Source: Erysipelotrichaceae bacterium NK3D112
Lineage (GTDB): Bacteria > Bacillota_I > Bacilli_A > Erysipelotrichales > Erysipelotrichaceae
Length of the DNA: 60,938 nucleotides
Direction: 5' to 3'
Assembly: GCA_000701725.1 (NCBI GenBank)
Contig: KL370820.1
Coordinates: forward strand, 1-60,938
Positions within the stretch are counted from its first letter, which is position 1; the number at the start of each line of letters is the position of its first letter. Position numbers and translations under genes: made by a program. Below are positions 1 to 9,425 of the stretch, piece after piece. The notes below the pieces were generated by a model that saw only the letters and a list, made by a program, of their open reading frames with translations, did not search any database and was not told the origin of the DNA.

Positions 1-226
1 ACTCACCTCATAAGACGGTTAAACTGCTGCGTATCACCATGAGGGGTGCAACTTTAGTGTTAGAGCTTATAACTGTATCAGTAGGGTGCTGACTTTTAAA
101 GCAGTCATCCAAAGATGCCGCAAGAGATAAAAGCACTTATCTACGTATCCTGTTCAACAGCATTATACGCAAAGGACTCAACACCCTGGCAGACGGGTGT
201 AAAACAGTCTGCCTAGAAAGAGAAGA
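1..226. other. No gene recognised; structured left edge
   Basis: No open frame with a convincing start and ribosome binding site lies here. A short open stretch on the plus strand around 106-240 follows a stop codon and matches no family I recognise. The most notable content is the pseudoknot at 181-213. The stretch may be the 3' part of an RNA gene or of a feature lying mostly outside the window. Confidence 0.3.
181..213 (+). promoter_or_regulatory. Possible H-type RNA pseudoknot
   Basis: Two interlocked perfect helices can form. ACACCC (181-186) pairs with GGGTGT (195-200). GGCAGAC (188-194) pairs with GTCTGCC (207-213). The first loop is one base (187), the second is zero, and the third is AAAACA (201-206). 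This order is the classic H-type pseudoknot. It lies about 145 bases before the cupin start, so it may be part of a leader or the end of another RNA. Function unknown. Confidence 0.45.
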
Positions 227-261
227 TCAGGCAGGAACCCCGTCCGGTGGGCGGGAAAAGC

Positions 262-302
262 CGATTTTCATTCCATCCCCTGCAGGGGATGGAATGAAAT
301 CG
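262..302 (+). promoter_or_regulatory. Long near-perfect inverted repeat before cupin gene
   Basis: Arms at 262-280 and 285-302 are complementary over 18 pairs with a single extra T in the left arm, around the self-complementary centre TGCA. No T-run follows on the plus strand, so it is not a typical intrinsic terminator. It ends 56 bases before the cupin start codon and could be an operator for a dimeric regulator or an mRNA-stabilising hairpin. Confidence 0.5.
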
Positions 303-358
303 TCTTCTATATTCCAAATATCCTGATCTACAAGTAATATACGAGGAGAGATAATATC

Positions 359-709
359 ATGATCAGAAAAGCAGACGAAGTCACGGTGGAATACCGTGAA
401 CATATGAGAGGCGGACCCGGCACCGCCCAGGTGACAAAGTTCATCGCAGGGGATGAAAAATTGCAGAATAAAGGCAGACTCTTTGCCAAAATCACCCTCG
501 TTCCCGGCGCAGGTGTCGGTCATCATGAACATGAAAAGGATTCCGAACTGTTCTACATCCTTTCCGGAACACCTGATTATGAGGACAACGGCAAAATGGT
601 GAAGCTGCAGCCGGGCGATGTGACAATCTGTCCGCCGGGAGAAACCCATGCGATCACCAACAACACCGATGAGCTGGTTGAAGTCATCGCCGTGATCGTC
701 TACGCATAA
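359..709 (+). CDS. Small single-domain cupin protein
   Basis: A 116-residue protein with both cupin motifs. Motif 1 holds His56, His58 and Glu63 followed by Gly70. Motif 2 runs from Gly86 through PPG (92-94) to His97 and Asn101. These three His and one Glu normally bind a divalent metal inside a beta barrel. The length is that of a lone barrel with no added domain. A GAGGAGA-type ribosome binding site precedes the ATG. The stop lies 13 bases before the iron alcohol dehydrogenase gene, so the two are probably cotranscribed. Single cupins include isomerases, dioxygenases and sugar-binding regulators, and the sequence does not settle which. A role with the dehydrogenase in sugar or aldehyde metabolism is inference. 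Confidence 0.85.
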   Translation: MIRKADEVTVEYREHMRGGPGTAQVTKFIAGDEKLQNKGRLFAKITLVPGAGVGHHEHEKDSELFYILSGTPDYEDNGKMVKLQPGDVTICPPGETHAITNNTDELVEVIAVIVYA

Positions 710-722
710 GAGGATTTCATCC

Positions 723-1802
723 ATGAAATATTACATGCCGGTCAGAGTGTATGATGAGGCGCAGTGTGTATCAAAGCACAAAGAGGAAATCGCCTCATAC
801 GGCAATAAGGCACTCATCGTCACCGGAAGAAGCTCCGCTGAAAAATGCGGCGCGCTCGGTGATATTCTTTCCGCTCTGAAAGAATACGGAAAGGAATATG
901 CGGTTTATAACAGAATTGAAGAAAACCCGTCCGTGGAAACCATCATGGATGCCTCGGCTTACGGCATCGCTGAAAAAGCCGATTTTGTGATCGGCATCGG
1001 CGGAGGCTCACCGCTGGATGCGGCCAAGGCCATCGCCTTCATGATTCACAGAAACTCCGACAATCCTGATGATCTTTATGATGCGTCGCTGCCCGCAGAC
1101 GCACTGGATGTGATCGCGGTACCCACCACATGCGGAACCGGTTCGGAAGTCACCGGTGTATCGGTACTGACGGTTCATGCGAAGAACACGAAGATCTCCA
1201 TTCCCCATAAGATCTTTCCGAAGCTTGCCTTAATCGACGGGAAATATCTGATGAGCGCTCCGCATTCCATGATTGTCAACACTGCCGTTGATGCCTTTGC
1301 CCATATGAGTGAAAGCTACTTAAGCAAAAAGGCGGACGTGTACAGTCAGAGCGCCGCATTGACAGGAATGAAACTGTGGGCGGAAGTGAAAGACGTGCTG
1401 GCAGAAGAAAGAGAAGCGGATGCAGAGGATTACGCAAAGCTCATGCGTGCTTCCACATTCGGCGGCATCGCGATTGCCCAGACCGGCACATCCATTCCCC
1501 ATGCCTTAAGCTACATCCTGACCTATGATCAGAAGATTCCCCATGGCAAGGCGGCCGGATACTTCCTCGGAAGATTCATAGCCTTTGCCAACGAGGAGGA
1601 TCAGAAAGCAATTCTCAAAGCGGCGGGCTTTGCGTCCGCAGATGAGCTGAATGCCTTCCTGAATAAACTGTTCGGGGAATACACAGTTCCGCAGGAAACA
1701 CTGCAGAGGGCATATGATACCGTATCCGCCAATGAGGTGCGCATGCATGGCAGCCGGGTGGATATGGACAAAGAGAAATTAAGAGCCGTCGTTAATCTTT
1801 AA
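723..1802 (+). CDS. Iron-containing alcohol dehydrogenase
   Basis: A 359-residue group III (iron-dependent) alcohol dehydrogenase. The nucleotide-binding GIGGGSPLDAAKA stretch is at about 91-103. The expected metal ligands are visible: Asp190 and His194 in VDAFAHMSES, His260 in PHALSY and His274 in IPHGKA. Family members interconvert alcohols and aldehydes or ketones with NAD(P)H, and the substrate cannot be read from sequence. It is slightly shorter than the usual 380 residues but appears complete. It follows the cupin gene by 13 bases, so both likely act on the same metabolite. The gene ends just before a hairpin that may terminate the operon. Confidence 0.9.
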   Translation: MKYYMPVRVYDEAQCVSKHKEEIASYGNKALIVTGRSSAEKCGALGDILSALKEYGKEYAVYNRIEENPSVETIMDASAYGIAEKADFVIGIGGGSPLDAAKAIAFMIHRNSDNPDDLYDASLPADALDVIAVPTTCGTGSEVTGVSVLTVHAKNTKISIPHKIFPKLALIDGKYLMSAPHSMIVNTAVDAFAHMSESYLSKKADVYSQSAALTGMKLWAEVKDVLAEEREADAEDYAKLMRASTFGGIAIAQTGTSIPHALSYILTYDQKIPHGKAAGYFLGRFIAFANEEDQKAILKAAGFASADELNAFLNKLFGEYTVPQETLQRAYDTVSANEVRMHGSRVDMDKEKLRAVVNL

Positions 1803-1817
1803 TCACATAAAAAAACC

Positions 1818-1850
1818 GCAGGCATTCATCAATCACAGATGGGTGCCTGC
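1818..1850 (+). terminator. Weak hairpin after alcohol dehydrogenase
   Basis: GCAGGCA (1818-1824) pairs with TGCCTGC (1844-1850) across a 19-base loop, followed by a short T-rich stretch. It sits between two plus-strand genes. The A-run at 1808-1815 would give U's on the other strand. Weak as a terminator. Confidence 0.4.
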
Positions 1851-1907
1851 AGTCTTTGGCGTGAAGTGTATTGTTTGAAAAGGAAGGAGATGGTTATAAT
1901 TAAAGGT

Positions 1908-4900
1908 ATGACAAAAACAGGCGAGTGGAAAAATTATTTCAGAAGCAACGCATTGCGCGAAGGATACAACCTTTATATCAACAACAGAGTGACCAATTTC
2001 CGTGAACACGGCAGTGACCGTTTCGTTGCTGAAGTCAATGACCGGGGCATCCGCAGACGGGTGGTCATAACAAAAATCGGTGAGCGTTTACTTGGAGAAT
2101 GCGCCTGCTATGAAGGCGGCAGAGGCTATTTCTGCAAGCATATGGCGGCAGCCCTTTATTACAATGAGCGCTATGGATCTGAAGACATCGTCCTCTTTGA
2201 TCCCGAAACCCACGAAGATTATTATTTCAATCTTGCCAAGATGTGCGAAAACATCCGCATTGGCGCCGCTAATATCCGGCGTGCGAAAAAGCTTGTGGAG
2301 GAACAGAAGTTCATTCTCGACAGGGTTTCCGTCAGCTACCGCAGCTATTACCGCGGCGATCAGCTGCAGGGCTATGCCAGGGGACATGTGATTTCCGGCG
2401 ACGGTCACAATTATCAGGTGGATGTGCAGTTTACAAGAGACGGCATTGAGGTTTCCAACTGCGGTGCCTGCCACAACTTTTACTATGGCTCCTATTATTC
2501 CGGCAGAGAACTGTGTGAGCATCAGATCGCATTGCTGATCAAGCTGGATGAATATATTCAGAAATACAATCCGGGCGATGAGACATCCCTGTCCGGCGCA
2601 ACTCTCTTGTCAGCCTTTGCGGGCATGCAGGCAATCAGAAAGATTGATGAGAATTCCAACCGTGCGAAGATCATCCATCTCGATCCGAGACTGGAAGTCA
2701 AAGGCCCATCCCTGAATCTTTCATTCCGCATCGGTGTATCAAAGATGTATGTCGTGAAGAATATGAATGAGCTTCAGGAGGCGAAGGAAAGCTTCGGTGT
2801 GATGAAGCTTGGCAAAGGCAATGAGCTTCAGTTCGCAAATGAGGATTTCAATGAGGAAAGTGAGAAGTACTACCGCTTCATCACTGCCCAGCTGAAAGAA
2901 AACAGGCTCTTCCAGGAACGTGTATACCGCCAGTATGGCGATGTGACACCGAAGAATCTGCTTTCATCCATTGAACTCAGAGGCCAGGCGCTCGACGATT
3001 TTTATGACATGGCATATGGAAAGACAATCGCCTTTGCCAACAAGAATGAGGAGAACAGCCCCTCCAGTGTGGAAATCGGCACGGTTCCGTATCATTTCAC
3101 AATTGCGGTGAAACGCATCATGCAGGGAGAAAAATTCACCGGTGTTGAAATCACCGGCCATCTTCCCGATCTGTTCAGCGGCAACCGCTCGATCTACTTC
3201 ATCCGCAATCAGATTCTTTCCAGAATGAGCGATGAGGACAGGGTATTCGTGGAACCGTTCCTGCAGTCCAGCGACATGGGCGATATCAAAATGACCATCG
3301 GCACCTCCCATATCTCCGAATTCTATTACCGTGTGCTTCCGGCACTGAGAGAAAATCCGGTCATCACGGTGGAAGAAGATGAGAGTGTCGTTGAATATCT
3401 GCCACCCGAAGCACGTTTTGATCTGTATCTGGATATCGAGGACAGTCTGGTCACCTGTACCGGAAAGATCACTTATGATGAACATAACGTCCGGCTCAAA
3501 CAGCTGACTACAGATGATCTTCCGCTGGAAAGATGGAGAGATCTTTCGCAGGAGGTCAAGGCGGCTGAGAAAGTCACGGAATTCTTCCCGGAATATGATC
3601 CGGTTCATGAGTATTTCTGTGATGAGATGGATGATGACAAGATCTATGAACTGCTTGATTCCGGTATCAGAGGTCTCATGGAAATCGGCGATGTCCATGG
3701 CTCCGATTCCTTCAACCGTCTGAAAATCAGACGCACACCGGTGATCAATGTCGGTGTATCTCTTTCCAATAACCTTCTGGATCTTTCGGTCACCACCCAG
3801 CAGATGTCCGAAGAGGAGCTGCTTGAAGTATTGGAAAGCTACCGGAGAAAGAAGAAGTTCCATCGTCTGAGAAACGGCGAATTCATTTCCTTTGAGCAGA
3901 ATGAATCCCTTGAAATGATCACTGCCTTAATGGATTCGATGAATGTGAGCCTTGATGAATTTGTCAAAGGCAAGCTTCATCTGCCCATGTACAGAGCGCT
4001 TTATGTCAATAAGATGCTTGAGGAACATGACTCCGTGGCAGCCGAACGCGACCGTCATTTCCGCAACCTCATCCGCAATTTCAACGCGGTCAAAGACTCT
4101 GAATATGATGTGCCAGAAGGCATGAAGCCGGTATTGAGAAATTATCAGGAATACGGCTACAAGAGGTTAAGAACACTGGCCGATCTAGGCTTTGGAGGAA
4201 TCCTGGCCGATGATATGGGCCTTGGCAAAACCATCCAGATGATCGCCTATCTCAAAGGCGCCAAAGAGGCAGGTGAAACAAAGCCTTCCTTGATCGTATG
4301 TCCGGCATCAGTCGTCTATAACTGGGCGGAGGAATTCCGCCGCTTCGCGCCTGATCTCAAAGTCATTCCCCTTGCCGGGGCAGCTGCATCCAGGGGAATG
4401 TTGCTGAATGAGGAATGCGATGTGTTCATCACCAGCTATGATCTGCTCAAGCGGGATATCGGCAAATACAAAAACCATTCCTTTGCCTGCGAAGTGCTGG
4501 ATGAAGGCCAGTTTATCAAAAACCCCAAGGCAGCAGTTTCAAAGAGCGTCAAGATCGTGAATGCGGATCACCGCTTCGTGCTGACCGGCACACCGATTGA
4601 AAACAGACTGAGTGAGCTCTGGTCCATCTTTGACTTCCTGATGCCCGGTTTCCTTTATACCTATGACCGTTTCAGACAGGATTTCGAAACACCGATTTCC
4701 AAAAACAAGGATGAGCTGGTGACTTCCAGACTGAGAAAAATGGTATCTCCGTTCATTCTCAGAAGAATCAAGAAGGATGTGCTGAAGGATCTTCCCGATA
4801 AGATGGAGGAGGTCCGCTATGCCCGCTTTGATGACGACCAGCAGAAGGTATACGACGGTCAGGTGGTGCGCATGAAACAGCTGATCGCCACAGCCGGCAA

Positions 4901-5507
4901 TGACGGCCAGGCAAAGATCAGAATTCTCGCTGAACTGACCAGAATCAGACAGATCTGCTGTGATCCCAATCTGATCCTTGAGAATTATGAAGGCGGATCG
5001 GCGAAGAAAGACGCATGTATGACACTGATTGAAAGTGCCATAGACGGCGGCCATAAAATGCTTGTCTTCTCCCAGTTCACATCAATGCTTGAAATCCTGA
5101 AAAAAGAACTGGATGAGAGAAAGATTCAATACTATGTCATCACCGGCGCAACCTCCAAAGAGGAGAGAATGCGTCTGGTTCATAAATTCAATGACAATGA
5201 TGTGCCGGTGTTTTTGATCTCGCTCAAGGCGGGCGGAACCGGACTCAATCTGACCGGCGCGGACATGGTCATCCATTATGATCCATGGTGGAATCTGGCC
5301 GCCCAGAACCAGGCGACCGACCGTGCCCACCGCATCGGCCAGAAGAGCACCGTGACTGTTTACCGCATCATTGCCAAGGATACAATCGAGGAGAAGATTC
5401 TCGAACTTCAGGAGGCGAAGAAGGACCTTTCCGATGCGATCCTTTCCGGAGAGTCCACTTCACTTGCCCAGCTTTCGGGCGAAGAGCTCATGGAGCTGCT
5501 GTCCTGA
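1908..5507 (+). CDS. SWIM zinc finger / SNF2 family DEAD-like helicase
   Basis: A protein of about 1199 residues with an N-terminal SWIM zinc finger (CAC, then CKH, at about 64-82) and a second Cys/His cluster near 190-210. A long bacterial SNF2-associated middle region follows, then a complete SNF2 ATPase. Motif I is ADDMGLGKT near 768. Motif II reads DEGQ rather than the usual DEAQ. The C-terminal RecA lobe ends in the characteristic stretch from AGGTGLNL to DRAHRIGQ. Such proteins translocate on double-stranded DNA and remodel protein-DNA complexes; the bacterial role is poorly defined. An ATG at 1839 lies inside the upstream hairpin. ATGs at 1890 and 1908 are closer to the purine-rich site at 1881-1889, and I prefer 1908, though the spacing is not ideal. 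No partner gene overlaps it. Confidence 0.88.
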   Translation: MTKTGEWKNYFRSNALREGYNLYINNRVTNFREHGSDRFVAEVNDRGIRRRVVITKIGERLLGECACYEGGRGYFCKHMAAALYYNERYGSEDIVLFDPETHEDYYFNLAKMCENIRIGAANIRRAKKLVEEQKFILDRVSVSYRSYYRGDQLQGYARGHVISGDGHNYQVDVQFTRDGIEVSNCGACHNFYYGSYYSGRELCEHQIALLIKLDEYIQKYNPGDETSLSGATLLSAFAGMQAIRKIDENSNRAKIIHLDPRLEVKGPSLNLSFRIGVSKMYVVKNMNELQEAKESFGVMKLGKGNELQFANEDFNEESEKYYRFITAQLKENRLFQERVYRQYGDVTPKNLLSSIELRGQALDDFYDMAYGKTIAFANKNEENSPSSVEIGTVPYHFTIAVKRIMQGEKFTGVEITGHLPDLFSGNRSIYFIRNQILSRMSDEDRVFVEPFLQSSDMGDIKMTIGTSHISEFYYRVLPALRENPVITVEEDESVVEYLPPEARFDLYLDIEDSLVTCTGKITYDEHNVRLKQLTTDDLPLERWRDLSQEVKAAEKVTEFFPEYDPVHEYFCDEMDDDKIYELLDSGIRGLMEIGDVHGSDSFNRLKIRRTPVINVGVSLSNNLLDLSVTTQQMSEEELLEVLESYRRKKKFHRLRNGEFISFEQNESLEMITALMDSMNVSLDEFVKGKLHLPMYRALYVNKMLEEHDSVAAERDRHFRNLIRNFNAVKDSEYDVPEGMKPVLRNYQEYGYKRLRTLADLGFGGILADDMGLGKTIQMIAYLKGAKEAGETKPSLIVCPASVVYNWAEEFRRFAPDLKVIPLAGAAASRGMLLNEECDVFITSYDLLKRDIGKYKNHSFACEVLDEGQFIKNPKAAVSKSVKIVNADHRFVLTGTPIENRLSELWSIFDFLMPGFLYTYDRFRQDFETPISKNKDELVTSRLRKMVSPFILRRIKKDVLKDLPDKMEEVRYARFDDDQQKVYDGQVVRMKQLIATAGNDGQAKIRILAELTRIRQICCDPNLILENYEGGSAKKDACMTLIESAIDGGHKMLVFSQFTSMLEILKKELDERKIQYYVITGATSKEERMRLVHKFNDNDVPVFLISLKAGGTGLNLTGADMVIHYDPWWNLAAQNQATDRAHRIGQKSTVTVYRIIAKDTIEEKILELQEAKKDLSDAILSGESTSLAQLSGEELMELLS

Positions 5508-5618
5508 TTTATAAAAAAGATTTCACTGTTCGTCGATATTTGCAGAACTTTTCACAGGTTTTGGTGGGACACAAATGTGAACGCTGAACTGATTCTTCAC
5601 TCGCGTAATCAAAATAAC

Positions 5619-5657
5619 AAAGGATATCATTCAAAATGATGAATGATATCCTTTTTA
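5619..5657. terminator. Bidirectional intrinsic terminator
   Basis: A perfect 14-base-pair stem (5619-5632 with 5641-5654) around an 8-base loop is followed by a T-run on the plus strand and has an A-rich left flank, so it can also end minus-strand transcripts. It separates the SNF2 gene from the minus-strand remnant locus. Confidence 0.85.
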
Positions 5658-5692
5658 CTTAGAAAACAATAGGCATTGGCAAAAACTGAAAG

Positions 5693-6034
5693 TTACCTGT
5701 TATCAGCATGCTCCGCAGGGAATGAATGCTCATTATATTTGCAATCAATATGATACTGTGCTCCATAACGTTGATGCAGCATTTCGACGGAAGAGAAAAG
5801 CATGGTAAGAAATAACTGGCGGTCGGCTTCAGTTTTAAAACCATGTGAGGAAAATTCTTTTGGGGTATCCGTAAAAAGATCGTCAAATTTTTCCTGAATT
5901 GCGAGAAGAAGTGAATCAAGTTCAGTGTCGTTCCGCAATTCATCCGGAAGATCATTATCAATCAATTCACCTGTTTCATCATAATTCCAGATAGGATAAC
6001 AATGATATTCGAGGGAGTATTTCAAAGTATTCAT
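5693..6034 (-). CDS. Putative immunity protein
   Basis: A 113-residue acidic protein that I cannot assign to a named family. The call rests on context. Its ATG overlaps the stop codon of an upstream nuclease-toxin-like C-terminal segment by the four bases ATGA, the usual translational coupling of polymorphic toxin and immunity genes, and its size and acidity fit. A GGAGG site lies just upstream. There is no signal peptide or membrane segment, which fits a cytoplasmic inhibitor. The gene is intact although the toxin has lost its front end, so it may persist as an orphan immunity gene. An unrelated small protein is possible. Confidence 0.55.
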   Translation of the reverse strand: MNTLKYSLEYHCYPIWNYDETGELIDNDLPDELRNDTELDSLLLAIQEKFDDLFTDTPKEFSSHGFKTEADRQLFLTMLFSSVEMLHQRYGAQYHIDCKYNEHSFPAEHADNR

Positions 6035-6387
6035 GGTTTAACCTCCTTAGGTACAGATTTTGGGCTTGCGCCGACAACATATCCATTGCTGCCGATTGTG
6101 ATTGCAATTCGACGGATTATGCCTTCATATTTGAATTCGTAAATCGGTCGGCCTTGACCTCTTCCCTGATAACCAACAATAGTTCCATATTTGACAGCGG
6201 TCATTATGTACTGCGGAATCTCTTCAGTGGTGATATTGTGTCTGGCAAAATCTGCGCCATGCGCATCAATAATATGAGCGAGACCTGACGTATGATCGCC
6301 CAGATGTTCGCTTTCCAGCCATATTATATTGCCAGAAGAGTCCTGAGTAATAGCTAGTAAAAGTGAATAAACGCATTTACATGATAG
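6031..6387 (-). pseudogene. Orphan C-terminal toxin domain, no start
   Basis: An open frame of about 119 codons with no start codon at its front (the first Met is about 70 codons in). It holds GLAHIIDAHGADFA, then a gap, then a beta-rich end with GRPIYEFKYEG and GYVVGASPKS. The H-x-x-x-x-H-G core followed by short strands resembles the barnase/EndoU/colicin E5/RelE-like nuclease domains that end phage and polymorphic toxins; I infer that by pattern only. It should be the tail of a larger secreted or phage protein, but upstream its frame is closed by a stop and replaced by a DUF4417 fragment. The ATGA overlap with the next gene supports a former toxin-immunity pair. Confidence 0.6.
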
Positions 6388-6539
6388 TCAGTATTACCTT
6401 TACGGATTTCTCTTCGGTGGACAGTTTTGGTATCATCATAGCTGATGAGTCTGGCAGGCAAACTTTTGGCAGTTGTCGGACATAAAGGGATGTCATTCGG
6501 TGAAAACTTTGCTCCTTTTAACATAAAAGCATTCCACAT
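6354..6539 (-). pseudogene. DUF4417 protein, N-terminal fragment
   Basis: A 61-codon frame beginning MWNAFMLKGAKFSPNDIPLC and containing LCPTTAKSLP and NAFIHFY, which matches my memory of the start of DUF4417 proteins (normally about 200-260 residues). It stops at TAG exactly after FIHFY, where the family continues with an Asp-rich segment. The downstream DNA switches to an unrelated toxin tail in another frame. Upstream a run of nine A's may hide a further frame change, because the bases before the ATG also encode family-like residues. A second, fuller DUF4417 gene lies at 56999-57622. This copy looks truncated by a deletion or recombination. Confidence 0.65.
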
Positions 6540-6593
6540 ATCTGCAGGATTGATGGGATTTGCTTCAATTTTTTTTTGGAGTTTTTAAGGTAT

Positions 6594-6621
6594 TTGACAT
6601 ATTCAGCCCCTTGTATAGAAT
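6594..6621 (+). promoter_or_regulatory. Promoter for UvrA-like gene
   Basis: TTGACA (6594-6599) is followed after 16 bases by TAGAAT (6616-6621). Transcription would begin near 6628 and leave a leader of about 220 bases before the UvrA-like gene. That leader (6628-6846) contains short complementary segments such as GTTGC/GCAAC, but I recognise no known riboswitch. No gene is seen on the plus strand between 6540 and 6846. Confidence 0.55.
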
Positions 6622-6846
6622 TCCAAGGGGAGTGCATTGTCGGTTGCTGGCAACGCTGGCTTTCTCCTTGCAACTCTGATTCTAGTGAGCAAGGGCTGAT
6701 ATATCGTTCCAGCACGGTTACGGAAAAGTTCCGAAGAGTTATGATAAAAAGATAAGTAATGCTGTAATGGGCGATTGATTCTGTTTTGTGTAAGTACAAC
6801 AATAGGGAAAGCTGATTGACACATTCCAAAATCAAGGAGTTGACCA

Positions 6847-9327
6847 ATGAAAGAAAAACCGAAATATATCAAAGTCAGAGGCGCGCGTGTCCACAATCTG
6901 AAAAACATCGATGTGGATGTGCCACTCAATGAAATCGTCGGCGTGGCCGGCGTCTCCGGTTCCGGCAAATCATCGCTGGCGTTGGGAGTTCTTTATGCGG
7001 AAGGTTCGAGAAGATACCTTGAGTCTCTTTCCACTTACACCAGAAGAAGAATGACCCAGGCAGCCAGAGCCGATGTGGATGAGGTGCTTTATGTGCCTGC
7101 TTCCCTGGCGCTTCATCAAAGACCGGGTGTCCCGGGAATCCGCTCCACATTCGGAACCGGTACGGAACTGCTCAACAGTCTGAGATTGATGTTCTCGCGT
7201 CTTTCCGAACACCGCTGTCCCAACGGACATTACGTGAAGCCTTCCATCGCGGTGGCAGCCATGCAGGAAATCATATGCCCTGAGTGCGGGGAACATTTTT
7301 ACGGACCCGGTGCCGAGGAGCTGGCATTCAATTCCCAGGGCGCCTGTCCGTGCTGTCAGGGCACAGGCACCATCCGTACGGTTGACCGCAGCACTCTCGT
7401 CCCCGATGAAAACCTGACCCTGGATGAAGGTGCGGTGGCTCCATGGAATTCATTGATGTGGTCGTTAATGACAGACGTGGCCAGAGAGATGGGTGTGCGC
7501 ACGGATGTGCCGTTCAAAGATCTCAGTGACAGAGAAAAGGAAATCGTCTATGACGGACCGATGGAGAAGAGACATATCTTCTACCGTCCCAAAAACAAGG
7601 ACAGTGTCACTGCCGCGGAAATGGATTTCACCTATTACAGCGCCACTGTCACCGTTCTTAATGCCCTGAACAAGGTCAAGGATGAAAAGGGTATGAAGCG
7701 TGTGGAGAAGTTCCTTACCGAACAGGAATGCCCCGAGTGCCATGGCACAAGACTGTCCGATGCCGCAAGGGCTCCGCGGATCATGGGAATTTCCCTGGCT
7801 CAGGCATGTCAGATGACTTTGAAGGAATCCGTTGAATGGGTGAAAAAAGTACCTGAATGGGTTCCCGAAGAAATGAAAGCCATGGCGCAGAATATCTGCG
7901 AGGCATATCTGGAAACCGCTGCGCGCTTGATGGAGCTCGGACTTGGCTATCTCACCCTCGACAGAGCTTCCTCAACGCTTTCCACCGGTGAAAGACAGAG
8001 AATGCAGCTGGCAAGGGCGGTGCGCAACCGGACAACGGGTGTGCTCTATGTGCTGGATGAGCCATCAATCGGTCTGCATCCCGCCAATATCACCGGCCTG
8101 AACGGTGTCATGCATGATCTGATCCGGGATGGCAATTCGGTATTGCTGGTGGATCATGACACACAGATTTTAAAGGAAAGCGGCTGGCTCATTGAAATGG
8201 GCAAAGGAGCCGGCGCGGATGGCGGCAATGTGATCGCATCAGGCACCGTCGAAGAGATTGCGGACAATCCGCACTCACTGATCGGCCCGTATCTTTCCGA
8301 AGAGCATTCCGTTTCCAAAGAAAAGAAAGAAAATAACAATACAGAATGGATCCGTATGGAAACAGACGCAATCCATACGGTGAAACCGCTGAGCGTGAAG
8401 ATTCCGAAAAACAGACTGAGTGTGATCACCGGTGTGTCCGGCAGCGGCAAGACAACCCTGATTCTGGAAAGCCTTGTGCCGGCACTGGACAGTCTTTGCA
8501 ACGGCAGTCCGATGCCTGCGCATGTCAAAGCGATTGAGGCAGAGGGAATCCGCCATGTCAAACTGATCGATGCCACGCCGATCGGCATCAATGTGAGAAG
8601 CACGGTCGCCACTTACGCGAATGTCCATGATGAGCTGCGCAAGATCTACGGACGCACCAAAGATGCGAAACAGCTCGGATATAAAGCGGGGGACTTCTCA
8701 TACAATACCGGTTCGCTCAGATGTGAAGTGTGCGATGGCACCGGGCAGATTTCCCTGGATGTGCAGTTTCTGCCCGATGTGGATATTCCCTGTCCGCAAT
8801 GTCATGGCAGCCGCTATGGCATGCAGGCAAAGAAAATCCGCATCACAAACAAAGCAGGTGAAAGAAAATCCCTCCCGCAGCTGATGGATATGGACGTTAA
8901 CCATGTCCTTGCATTCTGTGCGGATATGAAGACGGTTTCGCCAAGACTGCAGATTCTCAAAGATCTTGGTCTTGGTTATCTGACCCTGGGTGAGGAAACA
9001 CCCGGTCTTTCAGGCGGCGAAGCGCAGAGACTCAAACTGGCCAGTGAGATGGGCAGAGCGCAGGATGATTCCGTCTTCGTGTTTGATGAACCGACCATCG
9101 GTCTTCATCCCAAAGATGTCGAAACACTGCTCGCCGTGTTTGGCACATTGATTGATCATGGCGCCACGGTGATTGTCATCGAACATGATCTGGATGTGAT
9201 CCGCAATGCGGACTATATCATTGACATGGGACCGGGCGGAGGCGAAGAGGGCGGCAGAATTGTCGCTGCCGGAACACCTGAGCAAATCCGCAGCACACCT
9301 TCCAGCATCACCGGAAAATTCATGTAA
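6847..9327 (+). CDS. UvrA class II-like ABC ATPase
   Basis: An 826-residue UvrA paralogue. It has two ABC ATPase halves: Walker [10 protein letters not shown] near residue 36 and GVSGSGKTT near 528, with signatures LSTGE near 377 and LSGGE near 720. CxxC zinc pairs are present, for example [16 protein letters not shown] and CPQCHGSR. It is over 100 residues shorter than housekeeping UvrA (about 940), which fits the class II group that lacks the UvrB-binding region. Class II proteins are linked to drug tolerance or accessory DNA repair. The first signature has Thr in place of Gly. The start is set by AAGGAG 7 bases upstream. It stands alone between its own promoter and a terminator. A direct role in excision repair is unlikely without UvrB binding. 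Confidence 0.85.
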   Translation: MKEKPKYIKVRGARVHNLKNIDVDVPLNEIVGVAGVSGSGKSSLALGVLYAEGSRRYLESLSTYTRRRMTQAARADVDEVLYVPASLALHQRPGVPGIRSTFGTGTELLNSLRLMFSRLSEHRCPNGHYVKPSIAVAAMQEIICPECGEHFYGPGAEELAFNSQGACPCCQGTGTIRTVDRSTLVPDENLTLDEGAVAPWNSLMWSLMTDVAREMGVRTDVPFKDLSDREKEIVYDGPMEKRHIFYRPKNKDSVTAAEMDFTYYSATVTVLNALNKVKDEKGMKRVEKFLTEQECPECHGTRLSDAARAPRIMGISLAQACQMTLKESVEWVKKVPEWVPEEMKAMAQNICEAYLETAARLMELGLGYLTLDRASSTLSTGERQRMQLARAVRNRTTGVLYVLDEPSIGLHPANITGLNGVMHDLIRDGNSVLLVDHDTQILKESGWLIEMGKGAGADGGNVIASGTVEEIADNPHSLIGPYLSEEHSVSKEKKENNNTEWIRMETDAIHTVKPLSVKIPKNRLSVITGVSGSGKTTLILESLVPALDSLCNGSPMPAHVKAIEAEGIRHVKLIDATPIGINVRSTVATYANVHDELRKIYGRTKDAKQLGYKAGDFSYNTGSLRCEVCDGTGQISLDVQFLPDVDIPCPQCHGSRYGMQAKKIRITNKAGERKSLPQLMDMDVNHVLAFCADMKTVSPRLQILKDLGLGYLTLGEETPGLSGGEAQRLKLASEMGRAQDDSVFVFDEPTIGLHPKDVETLLAVFGTLIDHGATVIVIEHDLDVIRNADYIIDMGPGGGEEGGRIVAAGTPEQIRSTPSSITGKFM

Positions 9328-9334
9328 ATTGAAG

Positions 9335-9367
9335 GGTGTTCCGTCTTCGTCAACGGAATGCCTTTTC
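9335..9367 (+). terminator. Terminator after UvrA-like gene
   Basis: A 10-base-pair stem with one G-T pair (9335-9344 with 9353-9362), an 8-base loop, then TTTTC. Confidence 0.75.
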
Positions 9368-9392
9368 ATAATGCATGACATGACAACTTGCA

Positions 9393-9420
9393 TGTATAAT
9401 TGGCTTGTCAGAAACGGAGA
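9393..9420 (+). promoter_or_regulatory. -10 box and ribosome binding site of MFS gene
   Basis: TATAAT at 9395-9400 is preceded directly by TG. Transcription would start near 9407, before the GGAGA at 9416-9420. This excludes the ATG at 9405 and fixes the MFS start at 9426. No good -35 box is visible. Confidence 0.55.
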
Positions 9421-9425
9421 TTTTT

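Noticed and set aside
1-226. tmRNA, RNase P RNA or transposase end
   Set aside because: No mature 3' end with CCA, no tag reading frame, no inverted terminal repeat or DDE motif could be made out.
227-724. 165-codon minus-strand frame over the cupin gene
   Set aside because: Shadow; cupin motifs are clear on the plus strand.
6602-6846. Minus-strand frames over the UvrA leader as extension of the DUF4417 fragment
   Set aside because: Translations show no family resemblance beyond about 25 residues next to the A9 run.
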